This document shows, piece by piece, positions 24,892 through 32,559 of a stretch of DNA of 40,085 bases. Origin of the DNA: JBDIBB01 sp039812685 (GTDB taxonomy: Bacteria > Acidobacteriota > Vicinamibacteria > Vicinamibacterales > JAFNAJ01); NCBI GenBank assembly GCA_039812685.1, contig JBDIBB010000026.1, positions 1-40,085 of the forward strand. The letters are read 5' to 3'. The first letter of the stretch is position 1, and the number at the start of each line of letters is the position of its first letter. Below the pieces are notes generated by a model. It was not told the DNA's origin, did no database searches, and saw nothing but the letters and a program-made list of their open reading frames with translations. The position numbers were made by a program, and so were the translations under genes.

Positions 24892-24934
24892 ACTGCGCAA
24901 GGCGGGGCCGGCTGGCGTACGCTGGCGCCCATGC

Positions 24935-24940
24935 TAGACT
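24935..24940 (+). promoter_or_regulatory. -10 element (TAGACT) of the tRNA-Lys gene
   Basis: TAGACT lies 13 bp before the mature tRNA 5' end. TGGCGT at 24913-24918 is a weak -35 candidate with 16-bp spacing. Confidence 0.4.
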
Positions 24941-24953
24941 TCGGTGGCTCGCC

Positions 24954-25028
24954 GGGCCGTTAGCTCAGCGGTAGAGCAGTTGCCTTTTAAGCAATTGGTC
25001 GCTGGTTCGATCCCAGCACGGCCCACCA
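24954..25028 (+). tRNA. tRNA-Lys (anticodon TTT)
   Basis: The acceptor stem GGGCCGT (24954-24960) pairs with ACGGCCC (25018-25024), followed by an encoded ACCA. The D-arm has AGCTCAGCGGTAGAGC. The anticodon stem GTTGC/GCAAT encloses the loop CTTTTAA, giving anticodon TTT for lysine. The T-arm GCTGGTTCGATCCCAGC is complete. All four arms fold and CCA is encoded. tRNA genes are common integration sites, but no integrase or repeat of the 3' end is seen nearby. Confidence 0.97.
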
Positions 25029-25121
25029 GCTCTCACCCGTCGTCAGCCTGCATCCTGCCCCGGCGGAGCGACGAGAGCCGGCAAGGGAACGGTGATCGTG
25101 CCCGCCGGTCGATGGGTCGCC

Positions 25122-25598
25122 TCAGCGTCGCGGGCAACTGTTCTCGAGCACCCGGTAGCCCGACACGTCCATGTAGACCACGCTGGCCATGGCCTGCCGC
25201 GCGGGATCGGCGCGCGTCGGATCCATCGACATCGGCGAGGTGCCGCCCACGGTGACGCGCATCCCGCCGACGCGCGTGCTCGGGCCTTGAGGTTGCAAAT
25301 CGGATCGCCGCACGAGGCCGGTCACCTCGATCAGCCGTCCCTTCTGCCGTTCGATGTCCTTGATGACGGCCTTCGGGCCGTTGAGGCGGATGGCGCGCCC
25401 GACGAGCGCCAGCGGCGTCGGGATCTGGCCTTCCAGATCCATGGGCACCAGCGCGCGGCCGTTCGCGCATCCGCGCACGACCACTTCGGCTGACTGCTCG
25501 TCGGCCTTCGGCCGCTCCTGGGCCGCACCCGACCCCGGTACGATGCCTGCCACGAGCACGGCAAGCCCCAGCAGCCCGTGGCGAAAGTGGCGCTGCAT
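25122..25598 (-). CDS. Small secreted protein of unknown function
   Basis: 158 aa with a signal peptide (MQRHFRHGLLGLAVLVAGIV to GAAQ). The mature part begins ERPKADEQSAEVVVRGCANG. It has a barrel-like run of strands (IRLNGPKAVIKDIERQKGRL, then IEVTGLVRRSDL) reminiscent of OB-fold or BON-like small periplasmic domains, and a second half with GGMRVTVGGTSPMSMDPTRA. Two Cys (one near residue 50, one four residues from the end) could pair. I recognise no family. The start is chosen at 25598 to place the signal peptide at the N-terminus; longer frames upstream give no sensible protein. The repeat at 25661-25729 lies 63-131 bp upstream and may carry its promoter. Confidence 0.7.
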   Translation of the reverse strand: MQRHFRHGLLGLAVLVAGIVPGSGAAQERPKADEQSAEVVVRGCANGRALVPMDLEGQIPTPLALVGRAIRLNGPKAVIKDIERQKGRLIEVTGLVRRSDLQPQGPSTRVGGMRVTVGGTSPMSMDPTRADPARQAMASVVYMDVSGYRVLENSCPRR

Positions 25599-25660
25599 TG
25601 GACGGGCGGGGTATCCCGGCTGGCGGCGTTGCTCCTCCTTCGAATACTGGCCGCATTCCC

Positions 25661-25729
25661 GGTCGTCGCGCCTGGCCATCCGGACGCCGCGCCCGTCTCG
25701 GTGCGACGCGGCACCTCCACCACGGACTG
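25661..25729. repeat. 69-bp dispersed repeat, right copy
   Basis: Nearly identical to 4-72 (three differences). It lies upstream of the minus-strand secreted-protein gene and outside any gene that I support. The surrounding 25599-25986 holds only this repeat and the promoter region of the macro-domain gene. Confidence 0.75.
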
Positions 25730-25986
25730 TCAGGACGACGAGACGGGAGGCGGTGAACACGGAGAGCTCTCCTTGGCGGACGGCGCCTCCAGCAGCTTAC
25801 CGCACCGCCGCGGAAACCGCGATGCGTGGCAGGTTCCGCGATCCAGGCTCAGAGGCGGCCCGCTCGAAGCCGGCAACCCCTCCAGACCGTGCGATCTCGT
25901 GAGGACGCCGGCGTGGCCCGCAGGGCAGGGGGCCGCGCCGCGCGGGCTCTGGCGATCGTGGTGAGACCGCCCCGGGGGCGGAGGAG

Positions 25987-25992
25987 TATGCT
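25987..25992 (+). promoter_or_regulatory. Possible -10 element (TATGCT) just before the macro-domain gene
   Basis: TATGCT ends 6 bp before the ATG at 25999. The nearest purine-rich stretch (GGAGGAG) is too far upstream for a normal Shine-Dalgarno. This again suggests a leaderless or nearly leaderless message. Confidence 0.35.
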
Positions 25993-25998
25993 CGACGC

Positions 25999-26517
25999 AT
26001 GGTCCGGATCGTCCTCCTGCAGGGAGACATCACCACCCAGGACGCCGACGCCGTCGTCAACGCCGCCAATTCGTCGTTGATGGGGGGCGGGGGCGTTGAT
26101 GGCGCCATTCACAGGGCGGGTGGCCCCGCCATCCTCGAGGCGTGCCGCGAGATCCGCCGCGCGCGGTATCCCGACGGCCTGCCGACGGGAGACGCCGTGG
26201 CCACCACGGGCGGATGGTTACGTGCGCGCTGGGTGATCCACACCGTGGGGCCGATCTATGCGGCCGAGCGCGAGCCGGCGGTGCTGTTGCGCGGCTGTCA
26301 CGAGTCGGTGCTGCGGGTGGCCGACGAGCTCGGAGCGCAGGTCGTGGCCTTTCCCGCCATCTCGACCGGTGTCTACGGGTATCCGATCGAGGAAGCGGCG
26401 CCGGTGGCGTTGACGGCCGTTCGCGCGGCGCGGACGCGGGTTCGCGAGGTGCGCTTCGTGCTGTTCGACACGACGGCGCTGCGGGCGTTCGAGGCCGCCG
26501 CGGCAGCCCGCGCCTGA
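25999..26517 (+). CDS. Macro-domain protein (probable O-acetyl-ADP-ribose deacetylase, YmdB-like)
   Basis: 172 aa, one complete macro domain. ADP-ribose-binding hallmarks are present: GDITTQDADAVVNAANSSL (9-27), the glycine loop GGGGVDGAIHRAGG (29-42), GDAVATTGG, VIHTVGPIY and the phosphate loop FPAISTGVYGYP. Such enzymes remove the acetyl group from O-acetyl-ADP-ribose or hydrolyse ADP-ribosylated targets. It appears monocistronic and converges on the cytochrome gene with a 20-bp gap. No ADP-ribosyltransferase toxin or sirtuin is next to it, so a DarTG- or sirtuin-type pairing is not supported here. Confidence 0.92.
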   Translation: MVRIVLLQGDITTQDADAVVNAANSSLMGGGGVDGAIHRAGGPAILEACREIRRARYPDGLPTGDAVATTGGWLRARWVIHTVGPIYAAEREPAVLLRGCHESVLRVADELGAQVVAFPAISTGVYGYPIEEAAPVALTAVRAARTRVREVRFVLFDTTALRAFEAAAAARA

Positions 26518-26537
26518 TCGGTTCCCGCGCGGCCGCG

Positions 26538-26960
26538 TCATCTGGCGGCGACGGTGTACCTCGTCTGCAGGAACGCGACCAGGTCAGCCAGTTGCCGGAT
26601 CGTCATCTTCTCCGTGTAGTCGGGCATCTTCGACTTCGATCCTTCCTGGACTTGCGCGGCCGGATAGCCCGAAGCGAAGTGCGAGGCCGGCAGGATGATG
26701 TCGGTCGTGAGGTCGCCATCGGTTGGCGGCAGCATGGTGCGGCCGCCCAGGGCCACAGGTGTCGGGAACGTTGGAGCGGGCAGATCGACGCCGGCCACGG
26801 TGTGGCACGTGGCGCACTGCAGGTCGACGAAGGCTCTCTCGCCGGCCGTCGCATCGCCTGGTGGCAGGCGGAAGCCGGACGGCGAGTGCCGGCCGGAACA
26901 GCCCGACACCAGCGCGGCGATGATCAGGACCGCCAGGACGCGCGGCAGCGTGCGTGACAT
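26538..26960 (-). CDS. Lipoprotein c-type cytochrome
   Basis: 140 aa. The signal sequence ends in a lipobox (ALVSGC, Cys21), so the protein is probably membrane-anchored in the periplasm. One haem-binding motif CATCH lies at 49-53, and a likely axial Met112 is in KMPDYTEKM. The C-terminal helix (IRQLADLVAFLQTRY) is typical of class I cytochromes c. The ATG at 26960 has a GGGGAGG Shine-Dalgarno. It is a small electron carrier, likely donating to an oxidase or dehydrogenase encoded elsewhere. The gene downstream of the amidohydrolase on the same strand is this one, but the 294-bp gap and a hairpin between them argue for separate transcription. Confidence 0.88.
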   Translation of the reverse strand: MSRTLPRVLAVLIIAALVSGCSGRHSPSGFRLPPGDATAGERAFVDLQCATCHTVAGVDLPAPTFPTPVALGGRTMLPPTDGDLTTDIILPASHFASGYPAAQVQEGSKSKMPDYTEKMTIRQLADLVAFLQTRYTVAAR

Positions 26961-27190
26961 GACGCCTCCCCGGGGTTGGACGTGACCGGTCGGGACAACC
27001 CCTCGACCCACGACAGTCAATTCGTTTGCCAGTCGCGCGTGCGCGCGCGGAGCGCGCCATTCGCGTGGCGGTGGGCGTCAGACGCCGATGTCCCGCCGGA
27101 ATCAGGGCCGTGTGCCGGGAATCCGGCAATGGGAGAACGGCGGATCGCCTCGCGGATGACGTGAGCCCCTGGGCACTCCTGCGCCCCGTG

Positions 27191-27220
27191 GAATCCGGGG
27201 GGCGCCGAGCCCCCGGATTC
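27191..27220 (-). terminator. Strong inverted repeat downstream of the amidohydrolase gene
   Basis: GAATCCGGGGG (27191-27201) and CCCCCGGATTC (27210-27220) form an 11-bp perfect stem with an 8-base loop. It starts 35 bp after the amidohydrolase stop. No T run follows on the minus strand, so it may act with Rho or only stabilise the mRNA 3' end. The remaining intergenic DNA (26961-27254) has no gene. Confidence 0.45.
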
Positions 27221-27254
27221 TCACCTCCTGGCGGCGCGCCGGCTTGCGCCCCGC

Positions 27255-28634
27255 TCAGTCCCCATCCATGCCGGCGTCCGCGCCAGAGGGCCGGGGCCGC
27301 TGAGGCATGTCCTTCCAGAACGGCGAATTCAGGCCCCACGGGTCGAACGCCACCTCGCCGCCGAACATCGTCAGGTGGTTCTGGATCCGTTTGTTCCCGT
27401 GCAGTTTGCCCATGCCGGCGTCGCGGTAGTCGAACTCGCCCGTCAGCACCTCGAAGACGGCGACGTCGGCCGTGCTGCCCACTTTGAGCGTGCCCAGTTC
27501 CGGGCGCCTGATCACCTTCGCCGGGTTCACCGTCGAGCAGCGGATCACGTCCTCGAGCGACATGCCGAGGCAGAGGAACTTCGACATGACGTTGGTCATG
27601 CTGACGGCGGCGCCGAGCAGGGCGCCGGCATGCAGGTCGGTGCTGATCGTATCCGGCTTGAAGCCCTGCTCGATGAAGGGAATCGCGACGTCCCACCTGA
27701 AGCTGCCGCCGCCGTGGCCGACGTCGAAGACGAACCCCTTCTCCTGGGCTTCGACGAAGAAGCGGGCCACCTTCCCGTTCTCGTCGATGTAGGGTGGCTT
27801 GCTGAGGAAGTGCGTGTGGATGTCGCCGGGGCGGCCCTTCTCGAGCACGAGATCGCGATAGGTCCTCGCGGGCCAGTTTCCTTCGGCCGGGCGGGCGAAG
27901 AAGTCGAACATCACGGGCAGATCGTTCCGGCGTCCCACCTCCACGGCGGCCTCCACCGACGCCCACGGGGTGTGGATGGCGTCGTAGGGCACGCGGGGCC
28001 CGTAATGTGCCGACTTGATGCCGACGATGGCGCCGGGGTACTTCGCGAAGATGCCCTCGCCGCCTGGCAGCATCGGCGGGATCTTGAAGGTGAGCGGATC
28101 GTGCTCGTTCATGTCCATCCCGGGCGCCGAGATGTTGATGAACGCCAGGATGCGCATCCGCGACTTCCGGACGATCTCCATGAACTGCGGGAAGGTGTCG
28201 ATGCCCGCCGATCCCGCATCGACGCACGTCGTCACGCCCGCCGGCAGGCAGACGTCGTCGGCCACCACGAAACGCAGGAGGTAGTAGAACGGCGTGAAGG
28301 TGTAGAAGACGTGGACGTGGATGTCGATCAGGCCGGGTGAGACGTACAGGCCCGAGGCGTCGATCGTCCGCTTCGCGTCGGCTGCGGGAAGGTTCCGATC
28401 GACGGCGGCGATTTTCCCGCCCGCGATGGCGACGTCCATGATCTCGCTGATGTTGCTGGCCGGATCGATGACGTGCCCTCCCTTGAGCAGGAAGTCGTAC
28501 TTGCCGTTGGGCTGGAGCACAACGGTCTTGCGTGTGCCCGCGGCGAGGACCGATCTGGGCGCAACCGCGTCCAGGCCGGCGCCGAGCAGGGCGCCTCCGG
28601 CCAGCGACCCGGTCAGGAATCGACGTCTCTTCAT
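27255..28634 (-). CDS. Tat-exported amidohydrolase/deacetylase (dihydroorotase-like)
   Basis: 459-aa metal-dependent hydrolase of the amidohydrolase superfamily. The N-terminus MKRRRFLTGSLAGGALLGAG is a textbook Tat signal. Metal ligands follow the subtype I order: H106 and H108 in DIHVHVF, the probable carboxylated K207 in GIKSAHYG, H273/H275 in DIHTHF, H307 in DVGHGGG and D333 in STDLHAG. The closest family that I recall is the Atu3266/EF0837 deacetylase group. The substrate is unknown; secretion in a folded, metal-loaded state is consistent with Tat. The start at 28634 has GGAGGG upstream. A frame extending to 28754 exists but would bury the Tat motif. Confidence 0.88.
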   Translation of the reverse strand: MKRRRFLTGSLAGGALLGAGLDAVAPRSVLAAGTRKTVVLQPNGKYDFLLKGGHVIDPASNISEIMDVAIAGGKIAAVDRNLPAADAKRTIDASGLYVSPGLIDIHVHVFYTFTPFYYLLRFVVADDVCLPAGVTTCVDAGSAGIDTFPQFMEIVRKSRMRILAFINISAPGMDMNEHDPLTFKIPPMLPGGEGIFAKYPGAIVGIKSAHYGPRVPYDAIHTPWASVEAAVEVGRRNDLPVMFDFFARPAEGNWPARTYRDLVLEKGRPGDIHTHFLSKPPYIDENGKVARFFVEAQEKGFVFDVGHGGGSFRWDVAIPFIEQGFKPDTISTDLHAGALLGAAVSMTNVMSKFLCLGMSLEDVIRCSTVNPAKVIRRPELGTLKVGSTADVAVFEVLTGEFDYRDAGMGKLHGNKRIQNHLTMFGGEVAFDPWGLNSPFWKDMPQRPRPSGADAGMDGD

Positions 28635-28774
28635 GGCTGTCCCTCCAGGCGGACGTGCGGTGGTGGCGGAAGCATCGTGCCGCCCGGGCATGGGTGCGCC
28701 GGCCGGCGGCTTCCGCCAGCCGGAGCTTACATCCGTTGTCCGGCGCCGGATCAAGCTGGGCGGGTGCGGTACGG

Positions 28775-31700
28775 TCAGAAGACGATTTTCACTCCCAACT
28801 GGATCTGGCGCATGTTCTGGGCCGACGTGATGCGACCGAACGTTGCCGTGCCGAACACCGACGCCGGGTTGTTGAGGTTCACCTGGTTGAAGACGTTGAA
28901 GAACTCACCCCGGAACTGCAGTTGGGCGCGCCCGAGCCCCAGCGAGATGTTCTTCTGGATGGCCAAGTCCGTCGAGTTGCGGCCCGGGCCCCGTACCGGG
29001 TTCCGCGGGGCATCGCCATAAGTGTAGAGCGCCGGCAGGGCAAATGCCGACGCGTCGATGCAGTTCGTCAGGTTCGAGCCGCTGCAACTGGCCTTGGGCG
29101 TACCGACCAAGTTCGGCCGCTGGTTGGTCGTACTCGTGTTCGCGCGGTCGCCGGAAATCGTGACGTTCACCGGACGACCCGATTCGAACGTCGTGATGCC
29201 GCTGATCTGCCAGCCCCCAAGCAGACCGCGCAGCAGGGGCTGCGGAGACGTGCGGAAGAAGGGCAAGTTGTACATGTAGCTGGCGACGAACCTGTGCGGC
29301 ACGTCCCAGTCGGAGGCGGCGTAGTCGGCCCAGATGTCGTACGGGTTCGGTCCCCTTCCCGCACCTGAGTTCGAGTGCGTGCCCATGTCGTAGGTTCGCG
29401 ACCACGTGTAATGCGCCGTAGCCTGTAGTCCGTGCGTCATGCGCTGGCGCAGCACGACACTCACCGCGTCATAGTCTGCGATCAGGTCGTTCTTGATCGT
29501 CCGGACCTCGCCCCACAGCTGGTTTGGTCGCCTGGGATTCACGGCGCCCGGCCCGGGATCCGGGCTGTTGTTCATGAAGCTACGGTCGAGATGGCTCGTA
29601 TTCGATCCGACGTATTGCAACTCGACGACAGAGCCTGCCCACACCTCGCGCTGGACATCGATACTCCACTGTGTCTTGCGGGCCGTCGGCAGGTCGCGGG
29701 TGGGCGAGATCACGTTCGGATAGGCTGCGGTCGAGGCGGTGCCCGTCGGCTGCTCGAGTGTGTAGACAGGATTGCCGGTCTGATTGGTGAACAGATACAA
29801 GGTGCTGAGCGGCGGGTTGTTCGTCAGGAACGTGAAGGTATTCGTCTGGTTCGGGTTGAAGTACACGCCAAGCCCGGCCCGGACGACGGTCTTGTCGTTG
29901 GGACGGTAGGTCGCGCCAAGACGTGGAGCGAAGTTCTTGTAATCAGCCTCGTAGAACTTGAACCCGGGTTGCGGGGGATCGGCCGGGATGAGCTTGGTCT
30001 GGTCGGCGTTGAGCATGGACGCCCATCCGGTCGTGGTGAAGACCGGCAGGTTCAGTTCGTAGCGCAGCCCGAGGCTCAGCGTGACGCGCCGCCCGATCTG
30101 CCAGTTGTCGTTGATGAAGAAACCGTTGCGCCATCCGGCCACGTGGCCACGCAACTGCTCGACGGCAGTGTTGACCCTCTGGGGAACGCCAACCATCAGG
30201 TCGGCGAACGCGTAGCCGGTCATCTGCCCGTTGAAGGTGAACGACCCGCGCGGTTCGTTGGCGGCCTCCCGGCCAGTGGCGAGGCGGCGCAGGTCGAAGC
30301 CCGTCCGGAGGTTGTGCGCGCCGCGGCTGTAGGCAAGCACGTTCGCCACCTGGAACGTTGTGTCGTCCTGAAGCCAGTTGCTGCCACCGACGCCGAGTTC
30401 AGGCGAACCGGTGACGAAGAAACTAGGGATACCGGGATTGCGGAACCGCACGTCTCCGTCGAATCCGGGGATGCCGAGTTCGGCACCCGCGTTGCCCAGC
30501 CCGCTGTAACTGAAATAGTTGTAGCTGTCGTCGGTCACCTTGTGGTAACCGATACGAAAGTCGTTCAGCAGAGCCGGCGTGAGCGTGTGCGTATAGGCGA
30601 CCAGGATGTTCTGGTTGTTGCGCGGAGCCTGCCGGCTGTTGACCGGAATCGAGGCCGTAACGCCGTTGACTTCGTCCTGCCAGTTGTAGCGCACGTAAAG
30701 ACGGACTCTGTTGCCGATCGTCTGATCGATTCGCGCCAGCAACTGATCGGTGTCGGCGTCAGATCCGGTGTTGGCAAGGTAATTCGCGCCGATTCCGGGC
30801 CGGTTCGGGAGCGGGTAGTACTGGACGGCGCGCAATGCCTGAGGAGACAGATCCGAGAGGGGAATGACGTTGCCGGGGTAGCGCGCGAGCGTGTAGGGGT
30901 TCACGATAGCGCCCGGATACTCGGAAAAGTCGCCCCGACGCATCTTCTCGGTCGGCATCGAAATCAGCGAACTCGTCTCGGACTTGCTGCGGATCCCCTC
31001 GTAGGCCGCCATGAAGAACGTCCGGTTACGTCCGTCGAAGAGCCTCGGGATCGTCACCGGGCCATCGTATTCCACGCCGAACTGGTTGTAACGCAGGGGG
31101 TTCGCAGGCTTGCTGCGGTCCTCGAAGAATCCGCGGGCGTTGAGGGCGTCGCTCCGAAGAAACCAAAACTGCGACCCGTGAAACGTGTTGGTGCCACTCT
31201 TGGTGACCACGTTGACGTGCACGCCCAGGTAGGAGCCGTACTCCGCCGACGTGCTCCCCGTCTGCACCTCGACCTCGGTGACGGCGTCGACGATCGGCCG
31301 CATGCTGGTCGAGGTGAGCAGGTTCGCCGCTGTGTTGATGCCGTCCAGTGCCAGGCTGTTCTGGATGCTGCGTTGCCCGGCGCCCACGAAGTTGCTCGTG
31401 CCGCCAAGGACACCGGGCGTCGTGCCAGCGAGCGTCCAGACATTGCGGTTGCTCACCGGCAGTTCCTCGACGGCGCGCTGGCCGATGCTCTGCTTGATGG
31501 CGGCGCTGTCCGTCGCCAGCAGGGCAGCGGCTGCCGTGACGTCCACGGTCTCCGAGATGTCTCCCACTCGAAGTGTCGCATCGGTGCGCACGACCTGGTT
31601 GGTCGCCACCTCGACGCTGTTCTCGACGAAGGTGTTGAATCCCTCGAGCGCCACCGTGATGCGGTAGGTTCCGATGCGGACGAACTGGATGCTATATCGG

Positions 31701-31903
31701 CCCTGTGCGTTCGTGGTCGTCTCGTAGGTGTCCTGGGTGCCAAGGTTGACCGCGACTACGGTGGCCCCTGGTATGACGCTGCCGCTGGCATCGGTGACCG
31801 TACCGACGAGGGCGGTCTGGCTGGCCAGTTGCGCCGCGGCGCTGCCGGACCCGAACAGGCATGCAATCAACACGAATCCAACCGCCCACCGTGGCATCTT
31901 CAT
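28775..31903 (-). CDS. TonB-dependent receptor, Oar-like, with N-terminal carboxypeptidase-regulatory domain
   Basis: 1042-aa outer-membrane transporter. A signal peptide ends near GSAAAQ (residue ~25). A carboxypeptidase-regulatory-like beta-sandwich follows (LVGTVTDASGSVIPGATVVA, then GRYSIQFVRIGTYRITV). A plug domain follows (RAVEELPVSNRNVWTLAGTT, then NSLALDGI and VTKSGTNTFHGS), then a ~750-residue barrel ending NMRQIQLGVKIVF with the usual terminal Phe. This architecture is greatly expanded in Acidobacteriota and thought to take up large glycans or peptides. I start at the ATG at 31903; 31897 is an alternative with a better-spaced GGGAG, and a frame to 31945 is less likely. A sigma-70-like promoter ~240 bp upstream gives a long leader. 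Base composition is more AT-rich than the left half of the window. Confidence 0.93.
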   Translation of the reverse strand: MKMPRWAVGFVLIACLFGSGSAAAQLASQTALVGTVTDASGSVIPGATVVAVNLGTQDTYETTTNAQGRYSIQFVRIGTYRITVALEGFNTFVENSVEVATNQVVRTDATLRVGDISETVDVTAAAALLATDSAAIKQSIGQRAVEELPVSNRNVWTLAGTTPGVLGGTSNFVGAGQRSIQNSLALDGINTAANLLTSTSMRPIVDAVTEVEVQTGSTSAEYGSYLGVHVNVVTKSGTNTFHGSQFWFLRSDALNARGFFEDRSKPANPLRYNQFGVEYDGPVTIPRLFDGRNRTFFMAAYEGIRSKSETSSLISMPTEKMRRGDFSEYPGAIVNPYTLARYPGNVIPLSDLSPQALRAVQYYPLPNRPGIGANYLANTGSDADTDQLLARIDQTIGNRVRLYVRYNWQDEVNGVTASIPVNSRQAPRNNQNILVAYTHTLTPALLNDFRIGYHKVTDDSYNYFSYSGLGNAGAELGIPGFDGDVRFRNPGIPSFFVTGSPELGVGGSNWLQDDTTFQVANVLAYSRGAHNLRTGFDLRRLATGREAANEPRGSFTFNGQMTGYAFADLMVGVPQRVNTAVEQLRGHVAGWRNGFFINDNWQIGRRVTLSLGLRYELNLPVFTTTGWASMLNADQTKLIPADPPQPGFKFYEADYKNFAPRLGATYRPNDKTVVRAGLGVYFNPNQTNTFTFLTNNPPLSTLYLFTNQTGNPVYTLEQPTGTASTAAYPNVISPTRDLPTARKTQWSIDVQREVWAGSVVELQYVGSNTSHLDRSFMNNSPDPGPGAVNPRRPNQLWGEVRTIKNDLIADYDAVSVVLRQRMTHGLQATAHYTWSRTYDMGTHSNSGAGRGPNPYDIWADYAASDWDVPHRFVASYMYNLPFFRTSPQPLLRGLLGGWQISGITTFESGRPVNVTISGDRANTSTTNQRPNLVGTPKASCSGSNLTNCIDASAFALPALYTYGDAPRNPVRGPGRNSTDLAIQKNISLGLGRAQLQFRGEFFNVFNQVNLNNPASVFGTATFGRITSAQNMRQIQLGVKIVF

Positions 31904-32150
31904 CTCCCTGTCCTGCCGAGCCTGTCTCGTGTCGTCTGGCGACACGGCGCCGGCCTTCTGACCGAGATCGACGGTCTTCCCGCGCGCGTGGGTGGTGTCA
32001 TGCCACGGCCAGCGCGCACCAGGGCCCAGTCGGATCGCCGATAGGCCCGACCGGATCCTTACTCACAACCGGGGAACACACGAGCCCGAGTCCACTGAGC
32101 AGGTGCGAAGCAGCGGACGGGCTGTCGGTGCAGTGCGTGATGCACGCGTT

Positions 32151-32179
32151 GGTATAGCACCAGGATGCGGCTGGGTCAA
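32151..32179 (-). promoter_or_regulatory. Sigma-70-type promoter of the TonB receptor gene
   Basis: Read on the minus strand, TTGACC (32174-32179) and TATACC (32151-32156) are separated by exactly 17 bp. It is the best -35/-10 pair in the window. It predicts a ~240-nt untranslated leader before 31903. Confidence 0.65.
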
Positions 32180-32559
32180 GACTCTTCGACAGCGGCGCAG
32201 ATGAGTTACAACCTCAGCCGCTGCGTATCAACACTCGACGTAAGTGACTCTTCGAACAGTGACTCGAGATGCGCGGTGATCGAACGACGCGGGAGGCGAA
32301 GGATTCGAGCGGTGGAGCGACCGGGCGATCTCATTGACGTGAATCAGTCGCGCGTCGAAGCGCAGTCAGTGAGATCAGGCCGAGGATTACAGACAATCAC
32401 AGTGCGCGCGCGGTCAGTGAGTGTCAGGTCCGCTCGACGGCCTTCGCTGAAGATCGTGGCGAAGCGAATCGACGGCCGCAGTGCCCCCAGCAAGGCCCGT
32501 CGGCCGTGCGGAGGCGTGCCTGTCTGTGTGCGATCCCAGGCCTCCGTGCATGAGCCGGG
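32180..32559. other. Intergenic region between the symporter and the TonB receptor
   Basis: About 380 bp upstream of the receptor promoter. It is less GC-rich than its flanks and contains short repeated words (GTCAGTGAG twice, AGTGACTC twice). No gene or clear hairpin was found. The words could be operator half-sites, but their number is too small to be sure. Confidence 0.4.

Noticed and set aside
24592..24900. 102-codon minus-strand frame upstream of the secreted protein
   Set aside because: No features, Arg/Pro/Ser-rich, and no ribosome-binding site.
24954..25028. tRNA-Lys as an integration site of an island
   Set aside because: No integrase and no duplicated tRNA 3' end were seen on either side.
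25578..25964. Plus-strand frame through the right repeat copy (LLLLRILAAF region)
   Set aside because: It has a hydrophobic start, but the two repeat copies differ by two amino-acid changes out of three substitutions, and the rest of the frame is not protein-like. It stays as a possible explanation of the repeat, not a gene.
25999..26517. Macro-domain gene as antitoxin of a DarTG-type system
   Set aside because: No ADP-ribosyltransferase toxin gene is adjacent; the neighbours are a small secreted protein and a cytochrome.
29432..32044. 870-codon plus-strand frame antisense to the TonB receptor
   Set aside because: No domain signature, and the receptor on the other strand has a full architecture.
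32180..32559. CRISPR-like or iteron repeats (GTCAGTGAG, AGTGACTC)
   Set aside because: Only two copies of each short word with irregular spacing; not an array.
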